A DNA stretch of 64,000 nucleotides, taken from assembly GCA_035620975.1 (NCBI GenBank), contig DASPFV010000028.1, forward strand, positions 30,950 through 94,949. The letters are read 5' to 3'. This document shows positions 49,217-57,603 of the stretch, in pieces. The DNA is from DASPFV01 sp035620975. Its GTDB lineage: Bacteria; Acidobacteriota; Vicinamibacteria; Vicinamibacterales; 2-12-FULL-66-21. The notes under the pieces were generated by a model. That model saw only the letters and a list, made by a program, of their open reading frames with translations. It did no database searches and was not told the origin of the DNA. Positions within the stretch are counted from its first letter, which is position 1, and each line of letters begins with the position of its first letter. The position numbers were made by a program, and so were the translations under genes.

Positions 49217-51370
49217 CTACCGCTTCACCGGAAGCGGCCGGCCGCCGCCCTTGCCGTACAGGCGGCGGTAATCCTCTGCCGTGCCGAGGATCCGCTTGAC
49301 GTAGTTCTGCGTCTCGGGGAATGGGATGTCGTCGATGAACTCGTCCTGCTCGAGGCCTGGCCGCTCGGCCTTCCAGCGCACGACGCGGTTCTCGCCGGCG
49401 TTGTAGCTCGCCAGCGCGTAGTGCACCCCCCCGAACTGCTCCGCGAGCCGCGAAAAGTACAGCGTCCCCAGCCGCAGATTGGTCTCGGGGTTGGTGAGCA
49501 TCGGCGTGGAGAACCGCCGGACGCCCAGCGACCGCGCGAGGCGGCGGCCGGTGGCCGGCACGATCTGCATCAGCCCCCAGGCGTTCGCCGAGGATCGGAT
49601 GGAGGGATCGAATGTCGATTCCTGCGCGATCAGCGCCGCGATCAGATACGGATCGAGGCCTCGCGCCTTCGCGTGCTTCCGAATCGAATCCCAGTAGGTG
49701 AGCGGAAAGATCACCTCCAGGATCTCCCGCGGCACCTCGTGACCGTCGGCGGTGAGATGCTGTGGGTAGGCGCGGCGCATCAACGTGATCGCCCGGCGCA
49801 GCTCCCCCTTCCGGTTGTAGGCCCAGGCCATCGTGGCCTCGAGCGCGGGCGAGGTGCCGTAGGCCTGCTGCGCGAACCGCAGCTCGTTCAGCGCGTCGTC
49901 GTAGAGCCCGGCTGCGAGCAGCAGCCGGATCGTGGGCGTGTTCGGCGGCTCGACCCCCTCTCCGTTACTTCCGTGGCTCGCGGCGGGCACGGCGTCCGTC
50001 GCAATCGCGTATTTCGTACGCGTCGGGAGCTGCTCTGCCGCGAGCCGCCCGTAATACGAGCTCCCGTAGTCGGTGTAGACCAGCCGCAGGTGGGCCTCCG
50101 CCTGCGGTCCGGCGCCGAGCTTCCCATGGGACCGGGCCGCCCAGTAAAGAAACGAGGGCCGGTAGTCGGAGCGCGGAAAGGTCGCGGCCGCACTCTCGAA
50201 CACGCGGATCGTTTCCGCGTACTCGGCGTTCTTGTAGTTCCACCAGCCGTACTTCCAGGCGGCGCGCTCCGCACGCGTGCCGGTCGGGAACTTCGCGTAG
50301 AGTTCCCCGAACGTCCGGGCGGCTTCGGCGTCCTCGTTGGCCAGGATGTAGAAGGTGCCCAGGTTGTTCAGCGCCTCCTCCGACCAGGAGCTGTCGGGAA
50401 AGTCGGCCGCCAGGGCCCGCGTCGCGGAGATGTACTCGTCGCGGCGGCCCAGCTCGCGCAGCGCGCTCAGGTGGAAGAATCGGGCCTCGGCCCTGCGCGC
50501 GCCACGATCGAGCCACGGCTGCAGGCCGTCCCGCGCCGCCGCATACCGCTGCAGGAAGAAGTCGCACTCGGCGATGCGCAGCTCGACGACCTCGTGGTCG
50601 TCGCCGCTGACACGGCCGCGCAGGTCGAGGTACGCGTCCCGCGCGTCGCGATAGCGCCTGGCTCCGAAAAGCCGGGCGGCGCGCCCCAGGTCCGCGGCCG
50701 GTGCGGCCCGGGCCACGACGTCCTGCAGGGACTTCAGCCGCGAGCCCGCTTCGATCGCCGCGTCCGACAACGGGTGCTCGTAGTACACGCGCACGAAGCT
50801 GTCTGCGGCCTTCCGCCGGTCGTTCGTGCTGAGCGCCGCGCGCCCCAGCCGAAGCAGAGTGTCTTCGGTGACCGCCGCGGGATCGGCCGCGAGCTGCTCG
50901 TAGATGGCGAGCTCCGCGGCAAAGTCGCCGAGGGCACTTGCCGCGTCGGCTTCCCCGATTGCCGCAGCGATCCGCAGGTAGCCCCGTGGCTTGCGCATCC
51001 GCAGGTCCGCAAACGTGGTCCGCGCCTCCGCCGGCTTCGACAGCCGGAGCTGCGCCAGGCCCGCATAATACGCCGCGTGGTCGGCCAACTCGCTGCGGCG
51101 CAGTGCCGGCCGGCTCGCCAGAGTGAGTGCGCGGGCGTAGTCGCCCTCCCCGAGCGCCGCGACGGCATCCGCCAGGGGCGCGTAGAGTTTCGCGGCGCGC
51201 GCAGCCTGAACGTCGTCGGCCGGGACGAGCCAGAGATCGCTCAGCGCGCCGGGCAGCGCCGCGTGGGCCGTGGGGCCGAGCTGCGCCGCGGCACGCGGCG
51301 CCTCGGCCACGGGCACCACGACGAGGAAAGCCGCCAGGAAAATGAACAGACGATGGGACACGGTGGTCAC
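49217..51370 (-). CDS. Slt-type lytic murein transglycosylase
   Basis: A 717-residue periplasmic enzyme: signal peptide (about 1-30), a long helical superhelix of TPR/SEL-like repeats (about 50-520), and a C-terminal lysozyme-like domain. The catalytic Glu is in IAQESTFDPSIRSSANAWGLMQI, followed by NPETNLRLGTLYFSRL and YALASYNAGENRVVRW. It cleaves glycan strands with 1,6-anhydro product formation. Start GTG 51370 overlaps the stop of the upstream coiled-coil gene (GTGA), so the pair is translationally coupled. A second GTG at 51361 is possible. Confidence 0.93.
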   Translation of the reverse strand: MTTVSHRLFIFLAAFLVVVPVAEAPRAAAQLGPTAHAALPGALSDLWLVPADDVQAARAAKLYAPLADAVAALGEGDYARALTLASRPALRRSELADHAAYYAGLAQLRLSKPAEARTTFADLRMRKPRGYLRIAAAIGEADAASALGDFAAELAIYEQLAADPAAVTEDTLLRLGRAALSTNDRRKAADSFVRVYYEHPLSDAAIEAGSRLKSLQDVVARAAPAADLGRAARLFGARRYRDARDAYLDLRGRVSGDDHEVVELRIAECDFFLQRYAAARDGLQPWLDRGARRAEARFFHLSALRELGRRDEYISATRALAADFPDSSWSEEALNNLGTFYILANEDAEAARTFGELYAKFPTGTRAERAAWKYGWWNYKNAEYAETIRVFESAAATFPRSDYRPSFLYWAARSHGKLGAGPQAEAHLRLVYTDYGSSYYGRLAAEQLPTRTKYAIATDAVPAASHGSNGEGVEPPNTPTIRLLLAAGLYDDALNELRFAQQAYGTSPALEATMAWAYNRKGELRRAITLMRRAYPQHLTADGHEVPREILEVIFPLTYWDSIRKHAKARGLDPYLIAALIAQESTFDPSIRSSANAWGLMQIVPATGRRLARSLGVRRFSTPMLTNPETNLRLGTLYFSRLAEQFGGVHYALASYNAGENRVVRWKAERPGLEQDEFIDDIPFPETQNYVKRILGTAEDYRRLYGKGGGRPLPVKR

Positions 51371-53094
51371 ACGGGTTCGCCGAGGAGCGCGGCGTCGCCG
51401 TCGGCCAGCGTCTGCACGAGCTCCTGCTGGAAATACTCGCCGCGGGCCCCGACAGCCGGCGGCACCCGCTCCTCGTACAGGCGCCGCGCCCGTTCGATTT
51501 CCGATCGGAGCCGCTGAAGGAGATCGCGCTTCTCGCGGCCCACGCGCACGGCGCCTTCGTTGTACAGCTTGATCTCGGAGACGAGGAGCCGCGCGTAGCG
51601 GCGGGCGCTCGCATCCTCCTCGGCAGACCGTGCCGACGTGGCAGTCGGTGCTGCGGCTACAGGCGCGACCGGGGCTGCCCGCATGGCCTGCGCGGTCCTG
51701 ACCGCGGTCAGGTGCGCCAGACACGCCGACGCGTGCCGGCCGAGGAGCTGCACGGCCTCCGGCCAGGACCCCGGCGCCTCGGCCTCACCCCCACCCCCGT
51801 CGTCGACGTAAAGCACGGCCACGGCGTGGCCGCCGACGGTCACGGGCACGGCAAGCCCGAGACGGTCCGAGGGCAGGCCGGAAAACCGCGGCGCCGGCGC
51901 GGCGCTGGTCGAGACCGCCTCGCCCGTCCGGGCCGCCTCGGCGATCGCCGAGCCATCATCGAGCGACGCGTGAATCATGGCTGGCGCGGTTCCGGCGAAT
52001 CCCTCGGCGCGCCAGCCCTGCAGCCGCGGCCCATTGACGATCAAGAGCGCCGCACGTGGCGCTTCGGCGGACGCGGCGGATACGAGCGCGGCGAGCGTGT
52101 CGGAGAGCGAACGGGCGGCGCTCATCGCCTTGGCCCCCGTCAGGAGGCGCTCGACCACAGCCACACGCCATTGGCGCTCGACGACTCGCGCGTCGGTCTG
52201 GGCTGCCTGGGCGCGGTGCAGCTCGGCTTCGGCCGTCGTGGCGGCCTCGCGCGCCTCCCGCCGCGCGGCGTCGAGCGCGCTGCGCGTTTCCGCCAGGCTG
52301 GCTTCCAGTCCGCGCACGCGTGCCCGCTCGCGTTCGAGCGACGCTTCCGCATCGCTTCGGTTGTGATCCAGATCCGCACGCGCCGCCTCGAACGCCGCGG
52401 CCGCCGCGGCGCGCGCCGTCAGCGCCTGATCGCGCGCGGCTTCGACCTCGCGCAGGCGCCTGCGCTCGTGCTCGAGGTCGGACAGCAGCGTCGTGCGGTC
52501 CGCCAGCAGGGTCGTGCGTTCCGCCTGCAGCGCGGCGATCGCGCCCGTGTGCGCCTCCTCGAGATGGTGACGCTCCTCGGCGAGCGCGGTACGCTCGCGC
52601 TCGAGATCCTCCACGCGGCGGGCGGTCTGCTCCTCGGCTCGCTCGAGCTCCTGGCGAACGCGGGCCAGCTCGGCTCCGGTGCGCGCGAGATCGCTGCGAA
52701 TCTGATCGATCTGCTCCTGGCCGTGGTCCGCCGCCTGCTGTGCGCGCGTGCGTTCGTCCTGGAGCCGTTGTTCCCACTCGCGCCCCGCGGCGTCCCGTAC
52801 CTCGGCCAGCGCCTGCTCCGATTCGATCCGGGCGCGAAGGGCCTCGGCCTCGGACCGCCGCGCGGCTTCTTCCATGGCGGCGGCGAGATCGGTTTCGAGC
52901 CGCGTCGACCACTCCGCGCGGGTCTCTTCGAGCCGCGCCGACCAGCGGCGCTCGGACTCGGTCTCGGCGTCCTGGCGCGCCCGCGCAATGGCCTCGGCCT
53001 GCCGTTCCTCGAGCGCCGTCAGCTGACTGTCGAGCTCGGCCTGGAGCCGTGAACGGAGCGTGTCGAAGGCGCTGCGGAAGAAATCGTCAGGCAT
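51367..53094 (-). CDS. long coiled-coil protein with GAF-like domain
   Basis: A 575-residue soluble protein with no signal peptide. Residues about 5-320 form a continuous Glu/Arg/Ala-rich coiled-coil. Residues about 325-460 look like a GAF-type sensor domain (LSDTLAALVSAASAEAPRAALLIVN, SDRLGLAVPVTVGGHAVAVLYVD). The C-terminus (about 485-575, ARLLVSEIKLYNEGAVRVGR and beyond) is another helical region. No family name was recognised. Its coupling to a transglycosylase suggests a cytoplasmic scaffold or sensor for wall turnover, which is inference. ATG 53094 is preferred over a GTG at 53103. Confidence 0.8.
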   Translation of the reverse strand: MPDDFFRSAFDTLRSRLQAELDSQLTALEERQAEAIARARQDAETESERRWSARLEETRAEWSTRLETDLAAAMEEAARRSEAEALRARIESEQALAEVRDAAGREWEQRLQDERTRAQQAADHGQEQIDQIRSDLARTGAELARVRQELERAEEQTARRVEDLERERTALAEERHHLEEAHTGAIAALQAERTTLLADRTTLLSDLEHERRRLREVEAARDQALTARAAAAAAFEAARADLDHNRSDAEASLERERARVRGLEASLAETRSALDAARREAREAATTAEAELHRAQAAQTDARVVERQWRVAVVERLLTGAKAMSAARSLSDTLAALVSAASAEAPRAALLIVNGPRLQGWRAEGFAGTAPAMIHASLDDGSAIAEAARTGEAVSTSAAPAPRFSGLPSDRLGLAVPVTVGGHAVAVLYVDDGGGGEAEAPGSWPEAVQLLGRHASACLAHLTAVRTAQAMRAAPVAPVAAAPTATSARSAEEDASARRYARLLVSEIKLYNEGAVRVGREKRDLLQRLRSEIERARRLYEERVPPAVGARGEYFQQELVQTLADGDAALLGEPV

Positions 53095-53144
53095 GGCGGG
53101 CACGGCCTTCTTTTCGGAGGTTCGAGCCGTAAAGTGCAGGCTTC

Positions 53145-53173
53145 ATTATCGAGACGGGGGAAATGCAAGTCAA
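53145..53173 (-). promoter_or_regulatory. sigma70-type promoter for the coiled-coil/Slt pair
   Basis: On the minus strand TTGACT (53173-53168) and GATAAT (53150-53145) have a 17-base spacer. It is divergent from the tmRNA promoter 28 bases away. Confidence 0.75.
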
Positions 53174-53200
53174 GGCTGCAAGTGCAAGACCGACAAAGGT

Positions 53201-53229
53201 TTGACGGGACAGGCTGGGCGTCGTACAAT
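53201..53229 (+). promoter_or_regulatory. sigma70-type promoter for tmRNA
   Basis: TTGACG (53201-53206) and TACAAT (53224-53229) have the ideal 17-base spacer. The start would be about 58 bases before the mature 5' end, leaving a leader removed by processing. Confidence 0.8.
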
Positions 53230-53293
53230 GAGAGGTCGCTGGCTTCCGGCAGACAGGCGCTTCGGGGGCTCGCGCTTCGGCGACCTTTACCAG

Positions 53294-53649
53294 GGGGGCG
53301 ACCTAGATTCGACGGAGATACGGTTTCGCAGGATGCGTGCCGAGGACCATCACCCTCGCTAATCAGATGGAAACAACCATAACTGCGGACACGCAGCTCG
53401 CTCTCGCAGCCTAAAACCCTGTGAGCGTCCACCCCGGTCAGCCTGCGGGCCGGGACTGGATGTCATTTTTGCAGGCTGGCTGTCGACGCGTGGTTCCGGA
53501 TGTCGACGGCGAGATTGCCCGGAGCTGGCTCGCGGCGGTTGTTCGCTGCTTCTCCACGCCGCGGGCGAGATTCAAGAAGCAGATACGCATCGTAGACTCC
53601 TGCGTGGATGTATTTTCGGACCCGGGTGCAAATCCCGGCGCCTCCACCA
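53294..53649 (+). ncRNA. ssrA: transfer-messenger RNA (tmRNA)
   Basis: One-piece tmRNA of 356 bases that rescues stalled ribosomes. The ends form an alanine-type acceptor: GGGGGCG pairs with CGCCTCC, including the G3-U70 identity pair, followed by encoded ACCA. The T-arm is in GGACCCGGGTGCAAATCCCGG. The resume codon is GCT at 53358 and the tag frame ends with TAA at 53412-53414, encoding ANQMETTITADTQLALAA; the terminal ALAA is the usual ClpXP/SspB-type degron. It has its own promoter. Confidence 0.97.
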
Positions 53650-53672
53650 TTCCATCAGCCTCCGCCAGGTCT

Positions 53673-54056
53673 TCACCGCGCTTCGCCCTCGCATTCCGGG
53701 CACCGCTGCTGGACGTGCCGCAGCCACTCGAGGACCTCGGCGGGCGCCGCGAGACGCGCGAGGTCGGGCTGCGCGTCCACCCATGCGACCTCTCCCCAGC
53801 GGTCGGCGACGAGCACGGCAGGCGGCGTCAACCCGCCGATCTCGTGGCGCGTGACCACGCAGGCGACATCCCCGGCGTCGAACTCGCGCAGCGCCGCGAC
53901 GAGCTGATCCGCGTACCTCGCGCCCGGTTCATCCGGACCGTCCGGCAGCACGAGCAGGACGAGGTGCTGTCGCTGCCAGATCGTCGCGTACCGAACGGCC
54001 GTTCCCTCGAGGGTCGTTGCGTCGAAATGCGGGACCTGGGCGCCTCGATCGAGCAT
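53673..54056 (-). CDS. redoxin-like protein without the usual active-site cysteine
   Basis: A 127-residue protein with a thioredoxin-fold pattern: AQVPHFDATTLEGTAVRYATI as in AhpC/redoxin starts, HLVLLVLPDGPDEPGARYADQL where the peroxidatic Cys helix would lie, and AVLVADRWGEVAWV before the end. No CxxC occurs at the catalytic site; the only CxxC is at the extreme C-terminus (QRCPECEG). Enzymatic activity is therefore doubtful. ATG 54056 is used; a frame from 54095 lacks family sequence. It lies 23 nt beyond the tmRNA. Confidence 0.68.
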   Translation of the reverse strand: MLDRGAQVPHFDATTLEGTAVRYATIWQRQHLVLLVLPDGPDEPGARYADQLVAALREFDAGDVACVVTRHEIGGLTPPAVLVADRWGEVAWVDAQPDLARLAAPAEVLEWLRHVQQRCPECEGEAR

Positions 54057-54230
54057 GGCTCCCTCCCGGACCAACGTCTCCCCCGAGTATGTCAAGACTG
54101 GCTGGGGCTCACAACGTCAGCCTGTCCCGCCTGGAAGCCAGGGCGATTCAGCTGCAGACCCCTGAAACCGCTGGAGAGCATGCGCGCTCATCCGCGCGGG
54201 AACTGATCCATGACGTCCGCGACCTCGAAA

Positions 54231-55127
54231 TCATGCAGGGCCCCGCTCATCCGCGATGCGGAACGTCTGGCGCACGTACTCGATGTTCGCCCGGGTATCC
54301 GCTATCACGTCGCCCGAAGGCGAGTTGGTCTCGAGCACATACCAGCCGCGATAGCCGATGTCGTGGAACTCCTGCGCCAGCCGCGGCCAGTCCAGGATGT
54401 CCGGGTCGCGCATCAGGCGTTCGCCGTTCTTGACGTGCACCTGGTGAATCCGTCGTCCGAGGCGCGTCGGCTCGCCGTACGGATCGTGCAGCCGCCGCTT
54501 GATGTTCCGCGCATCGTAGTACACTCCCACCGCGTCCGACCCGATGGCGTCGAGCAGTCGCAGGTTGTCCTCCGCCGAGATCCAGTCCTCGAGCGCCACG
54601 ACGACGCCCGCGCGCTCGGCGTGCCGGGCCACTTCCTTCATCATCGCCACGAACAGCCCCACGTCGCGCTCGTTCTTCATGTCGATGTGGCTGTCGCCCA
54701 GAATCGGCAGAAGGATGTTGTTCGTGCCGAGATTGCGCGCGACCTCCACCGCCTCGACCAGCAGGATGGCCGCCGCCGGATTCGTATGGAGCGGCAGCCG
54801 TGCCTTGCCGGGCGAACCGATGGCGAGCGAGCAGATCTGGATGCCCTGATCGAGCGCCGCACGCCTGAAGTCGCCCTGCACGCGCGGGTCGCGCAGGTGC
54901 AGGCTGCCGTCCTGCGGGAACTGCAGGCTGACCTGGATGCCGTCGAGGCCGATCTCGCGCGCAAGGGCAATCTTGCTGATATCGCCCCGCGCACCCAGGT
55001 TCCAGTCGGTCATGCCAATGCGGAGCGGCGGTCCGCTCGCCCTCGCCTGGCGGGCGGCCGCGACCGACGCGGCGGCCGCAGACATCATCGCGGTGTGTGC
55101 GACGAACTCACGACGCGTGATGGACAT
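54231..55127 (-). CDS. Tat-exported xylose isomerase-like TIM-barrel protein
   Basis: A 298-residue sugar phosphate isomerase/epimerase-family protein. The N-terminus has a twin-arginine signal (ITRREFVAHTAMMSAAAASV) predicting folded export. The barrel shows IGLDGIQVSL, the acidic metal residues in VVVALEDWISAEDN, GVYYDARNIKR, HQVHVKNGERL and YRGWYVLETNSPSG. Family members isomerise or epimerise sugars such as inosose and 3-keto-glucosides; the substrate here is unknown. The gene is solitary, downstream of otsAB on the same strand with a 142-base gap. Confidence 0.87.
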   Translation of the reverse strand: MSITRREFVAHTAMMSAAAASVAAARQARASGPPLRIGMTDWNLGARGDISKIALAREIGLDGIQVSLQFPQDGSLHLRDPRVQGDFRRAALDQGIQICSLAIGSPGKARLPLHTNPAAAILLVEAVEVARNLGTNNILLPILGDSHIDMKNERDVGLFVAMMKEVARHAERAGVVVALEDWISAEDNLRLLDAIGSDAVGVYYDARNIKRRLHDPYGEPTRLGRRIHQVHVKNGERLMRDPDILDWPRLAQEFHDIGYRGWYVLETNSPSGDVIADTRANIEYVRQTFRIADERGPA

Positions 55128-55269
55128 GGTGCTGTTCCTGTGCTGACGTCACGAATGCCGGGTCCGCAGCCCGAGCGCTCCTCCGGCACTGCACACGATA
55201 GCACTGGGCGAGTCCCGTGGCTCTTCCCCCTTTCGCCTGCGGGATGCGTCTGGGGGATCCCGCGGGCTT

Positions 55270-57471
55270 TCAGGTTTTCGGGGTGACCGTGCGGCCCACG
55301 AGCATCTGGAGGAGCTGCCGGACCGCCCGGACGTCGCTCAGGCGGTGCGCGGCTCGACTCGGCGCGCTCCCGATTACGATGGTGAGGCTGCCTTCGGGCA
55401 ACGCGGCGAACAGATCCTCGTCGGTGCGATCGTCCCCGATGGCCACGATCGAGCGGGGATCGACCACGGAGGGCGCCACGCGCCGTGAGACGAGCGCCTT
55501 GCTGATGCCGCGCATGCGCACTTCGATCACCTTCTTCCCTTCGAGCACTTCGAGCGGCTGGTTGCTGAGAGCGTCTCCGAGCAGCATGCGCAGCTCGTGG
55601 GCCTGGCGGGCGCCGAATCCCGGTTCCGCCATCCGATAGTGCCAGGCGAGGGCCGCGGTCTTCCGCTCCACCAGCGCGCCGGGTGTCTGCGCGGCGAAAT
55701 GCTCGAGGATGGGCAGGACCTTCTCCATCGTCTGCTCAGGCACGACACCCGCAGGTTGCCACGGGCCTCCTCCGCGCGGTCGATGCCAGAAGCCGTGCTC
55801 GGCCCACAGCGCGGCGGAGAGGCCGCCGAACCACTCCTCGAACACCGCTTGCGGCCGGCCGCTCACGAGGTGCAGCTCCACGTCAGACCGGCGGGACAGC
55901 TCGCCGAGCAGGAGCTGCAGCTCGGCGTCGGGCGCCGCCAGCTCGGGTGCCGGCGCGATGGGCACCAGCGTGCCGTCGTAGTCCAGCAGCAGCACCAGCG
56001 GCCGGTGCAGCAGGCGTGACATCAGCTCGGGAATGTCGGCCGGCGCTCTCGCCGGCACGGGTATCCGGGCCGACGGGGTCACCGCAGTCAACTGGTCGAT
56101 GAACTGCCCGACCCACCGCTGAATGTCGTAGCTCGCCACGCGCCGACGCAAACCGCGCATCCGCGCGCGGCGCTCCTCGGCGCTCATCCGCAGGGCCTGC
56201 TCCATGGTCCCGGCGACGGCGTCCACGTCGTAGGGGTTGACCAGCAGCGCCTCCCCGAGCTCGGCCGCCGCGCCCGCGAACTCGCTGAGCACGAGCACGC
56301 CGTCGCCGTCCACCCGCGAGGCGAGAAACTCCTTGGCGACGAGGTTCATGCCGTCGCGCAAGGGCGTCACCAGCATGACGTCGGCCGCGCAGAACAGTGC
56401 AGCCAGCTCCTTGCGCGAGACGGAACGGTGCATGTAGTGAATGGGGACCGATCGAAGCGTCGCGCAGGCGCCGTTGATGCGCCCGACCGCTTCCTCCACC
56501 TGCCGCCGGAACAGCTGATAGGAATCGACCGTGCTCCGCGAGGGCACGGCCACCTGCACGTACCGGATCTCGTCCCGCAGCGCCGGCTCCCGCGTGAGCA
56601 GCCGCTCGAGCGCGAGGAGCCGCCTCGGAATGCCCTTGGTGTAGTCGAGCCGATCGACGCCGAGCAGGATTCGCCGGCCGCCGGCGTCGGCCCGAATCGC
56701 CGCCGCATCGGCCAGCACCTGAGGGCTCCGGGCGAGCGCCTCGAACCCCTTCACGTCCACGCTCATGGGAAAGACGCCCAGCCGCACGACGCGCCCGGAG
56801 GTGCGGATCGAGTCGATGTCCGCTTCGATACCCTCGATGTGCAGGAGCGACGCCACGAAGTGGCGCTGATACGAGAACGTGTGGAACCCCACGAGATCGG
56901 CGCCGAGCAGTCCCTGCAGGATCTGGTGGCGCCACGGCAGGACGCGGAAGACTTCCGACGAGGGGAACGGGATGTGGAGGAAGAAACCGATGCGGGCGTC
57001 CGGGATCAGCTCGCGCAACAGCCCGGGCACGAGCATCAGCTGATAGTCGTGGACCCAGATCACGTCGCCGGGCCGGTACACGTCCGCGACGCTCCGGGCG
57101 AACTTCTCATTGACCGCCTGATACGCGCCCCATCCACTGGCTTCGACAGGGACGCGGTCGACCAGGTAGTGGAACAGCGGCCAGACGACGCGGTTCGAGA
57201 AGCCTTCGTAGTACCGCTCCACCTCGTCTCGGGTGAGAGGAACGGGCACGACGCGATGCGCGGCCAGCCGCTCCTCGAGCTGACGCTGCAGAGCGGGCGA
57301 CAGCCGGCCCGTGTCGCCGGCCCAGCCTATCCAGAGCCCGTCGGAGCGGTCGTGCCAGCTCCGCAGGCCCGTGGCCAGCCCTCCGCTGGACACCGCCAGC
57401 CGCAGCTGGCCGTCATCCACCCGGGCGACGATGGGCAGGCGGTTCGAGACGATCAGGAGTCGTGGCGTCAT
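55270..57471 (-). CDS. otsAB: bifunctional trehalose-6-phosphate synthase/phosphatase
   Basis: A 733-residue fusion that makes trehalose from UDP-glucose (or another NDP-glucose) and glucose-6-phosphate, then removes the phosphate. Residues about 1-465 are the GT20 synthase: LLIVSNRLPI, SSGGLATGL, WVHDYQLMLVPGLLRE, GVDRLDYTKGIPRRL, VTPLRDGMNLVAKE. Residues about 485-733 are the HAD phosphatase: LLLDYDGTLVPIAP with nucleophile Asp, LVSGRPQ, and AIGDDRTDEDLF. The OtsA-OtsB order matches other bacterial fusions. Trehalose protects against desiccation and osmotic stress. Confidence 0.96.
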   Translation of the reverse strand: MTPRLLIVSNRLPIVARVDDGQLRLAVSSGGLATGLRSWHDRSDGLWIGWAGDTGRLSPALQRQLEERLAAHRVVPVPLTRDEVERYYEGFSNRVVWPLFHYLVDRVPVEASGWGAYQAVNEKFARSVADVYRPGDVIWVHDYQLMLVPGLLRELIPDARIGFFLHIPFPSSEVFRVLPWRHQILQGLLGADLVGFHTFSYQRHFVASLLHIEGIEADIDSIRTSGRVVRLGVFPMSVDVKGFEALARSPQVLADAAAIRADAGGRRILLGVDRLDYTKGIPRRLLALERLLTREPALRDEIRYVQVAVPSRSTVDSYQLFRRQVEEAVGRINGACATLRSVPIHYMHRSVSRKELAALFCAADVMLVTPLRDGMNLVAKEFLASRVDGDGVLVLSEFAGAAAELGEALLVNPYDVDAVAGTMEQALRMSAEERRARMRGLRRRVASYDIQRWVGQFIDQLTAVTPSARIPVPARAPADIPELMSRLLHRPLVLLLDYDGTLVPIAPAPELAAPDAELQLLLGELSRRSDVELHLVSGRPQAVFEEWFGGLSAALWAEHGFWHRPRGGGPWQPAGVVPEQTMEKVLPILEHFAAQTPGALVERKTAALAWHYRMAEPGFGARQAHELRMLLGDALSNQPLEVLEGKKVIEVRMRGISKALVSRRVAPSVVDPRSIVAIGDDRTDEDLFAALPEGSLTIVIGSAPSRAAHRLSDVRAVRQLLQMLVGRTVTPKT

Positions 57472-57590
57472 GCTGAGGGCTCGACGCGGCCGGCCGGACC
57501 ACGCCGCGGACGGCTCCCCGTATTCTGGCACGCCGGCGGCCGGAACCGTTGCGTCGCGGATGAGATTGCGGTTCCGAGGCCCCGGGAGTG

Positions 57591-57596
57591 GATAAT
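57591..57596 (+). promoter_or_regulatory. -10 hexamer GATAAT before the sulfatase gene
   Basis: GATAAT, with TG two bases upstream, lies seven bases before the ATG at 57604, predicting a leaderless transcript. Confidence 0.55.
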
Positions 57597-57603
57597 CACC
57601 GCC

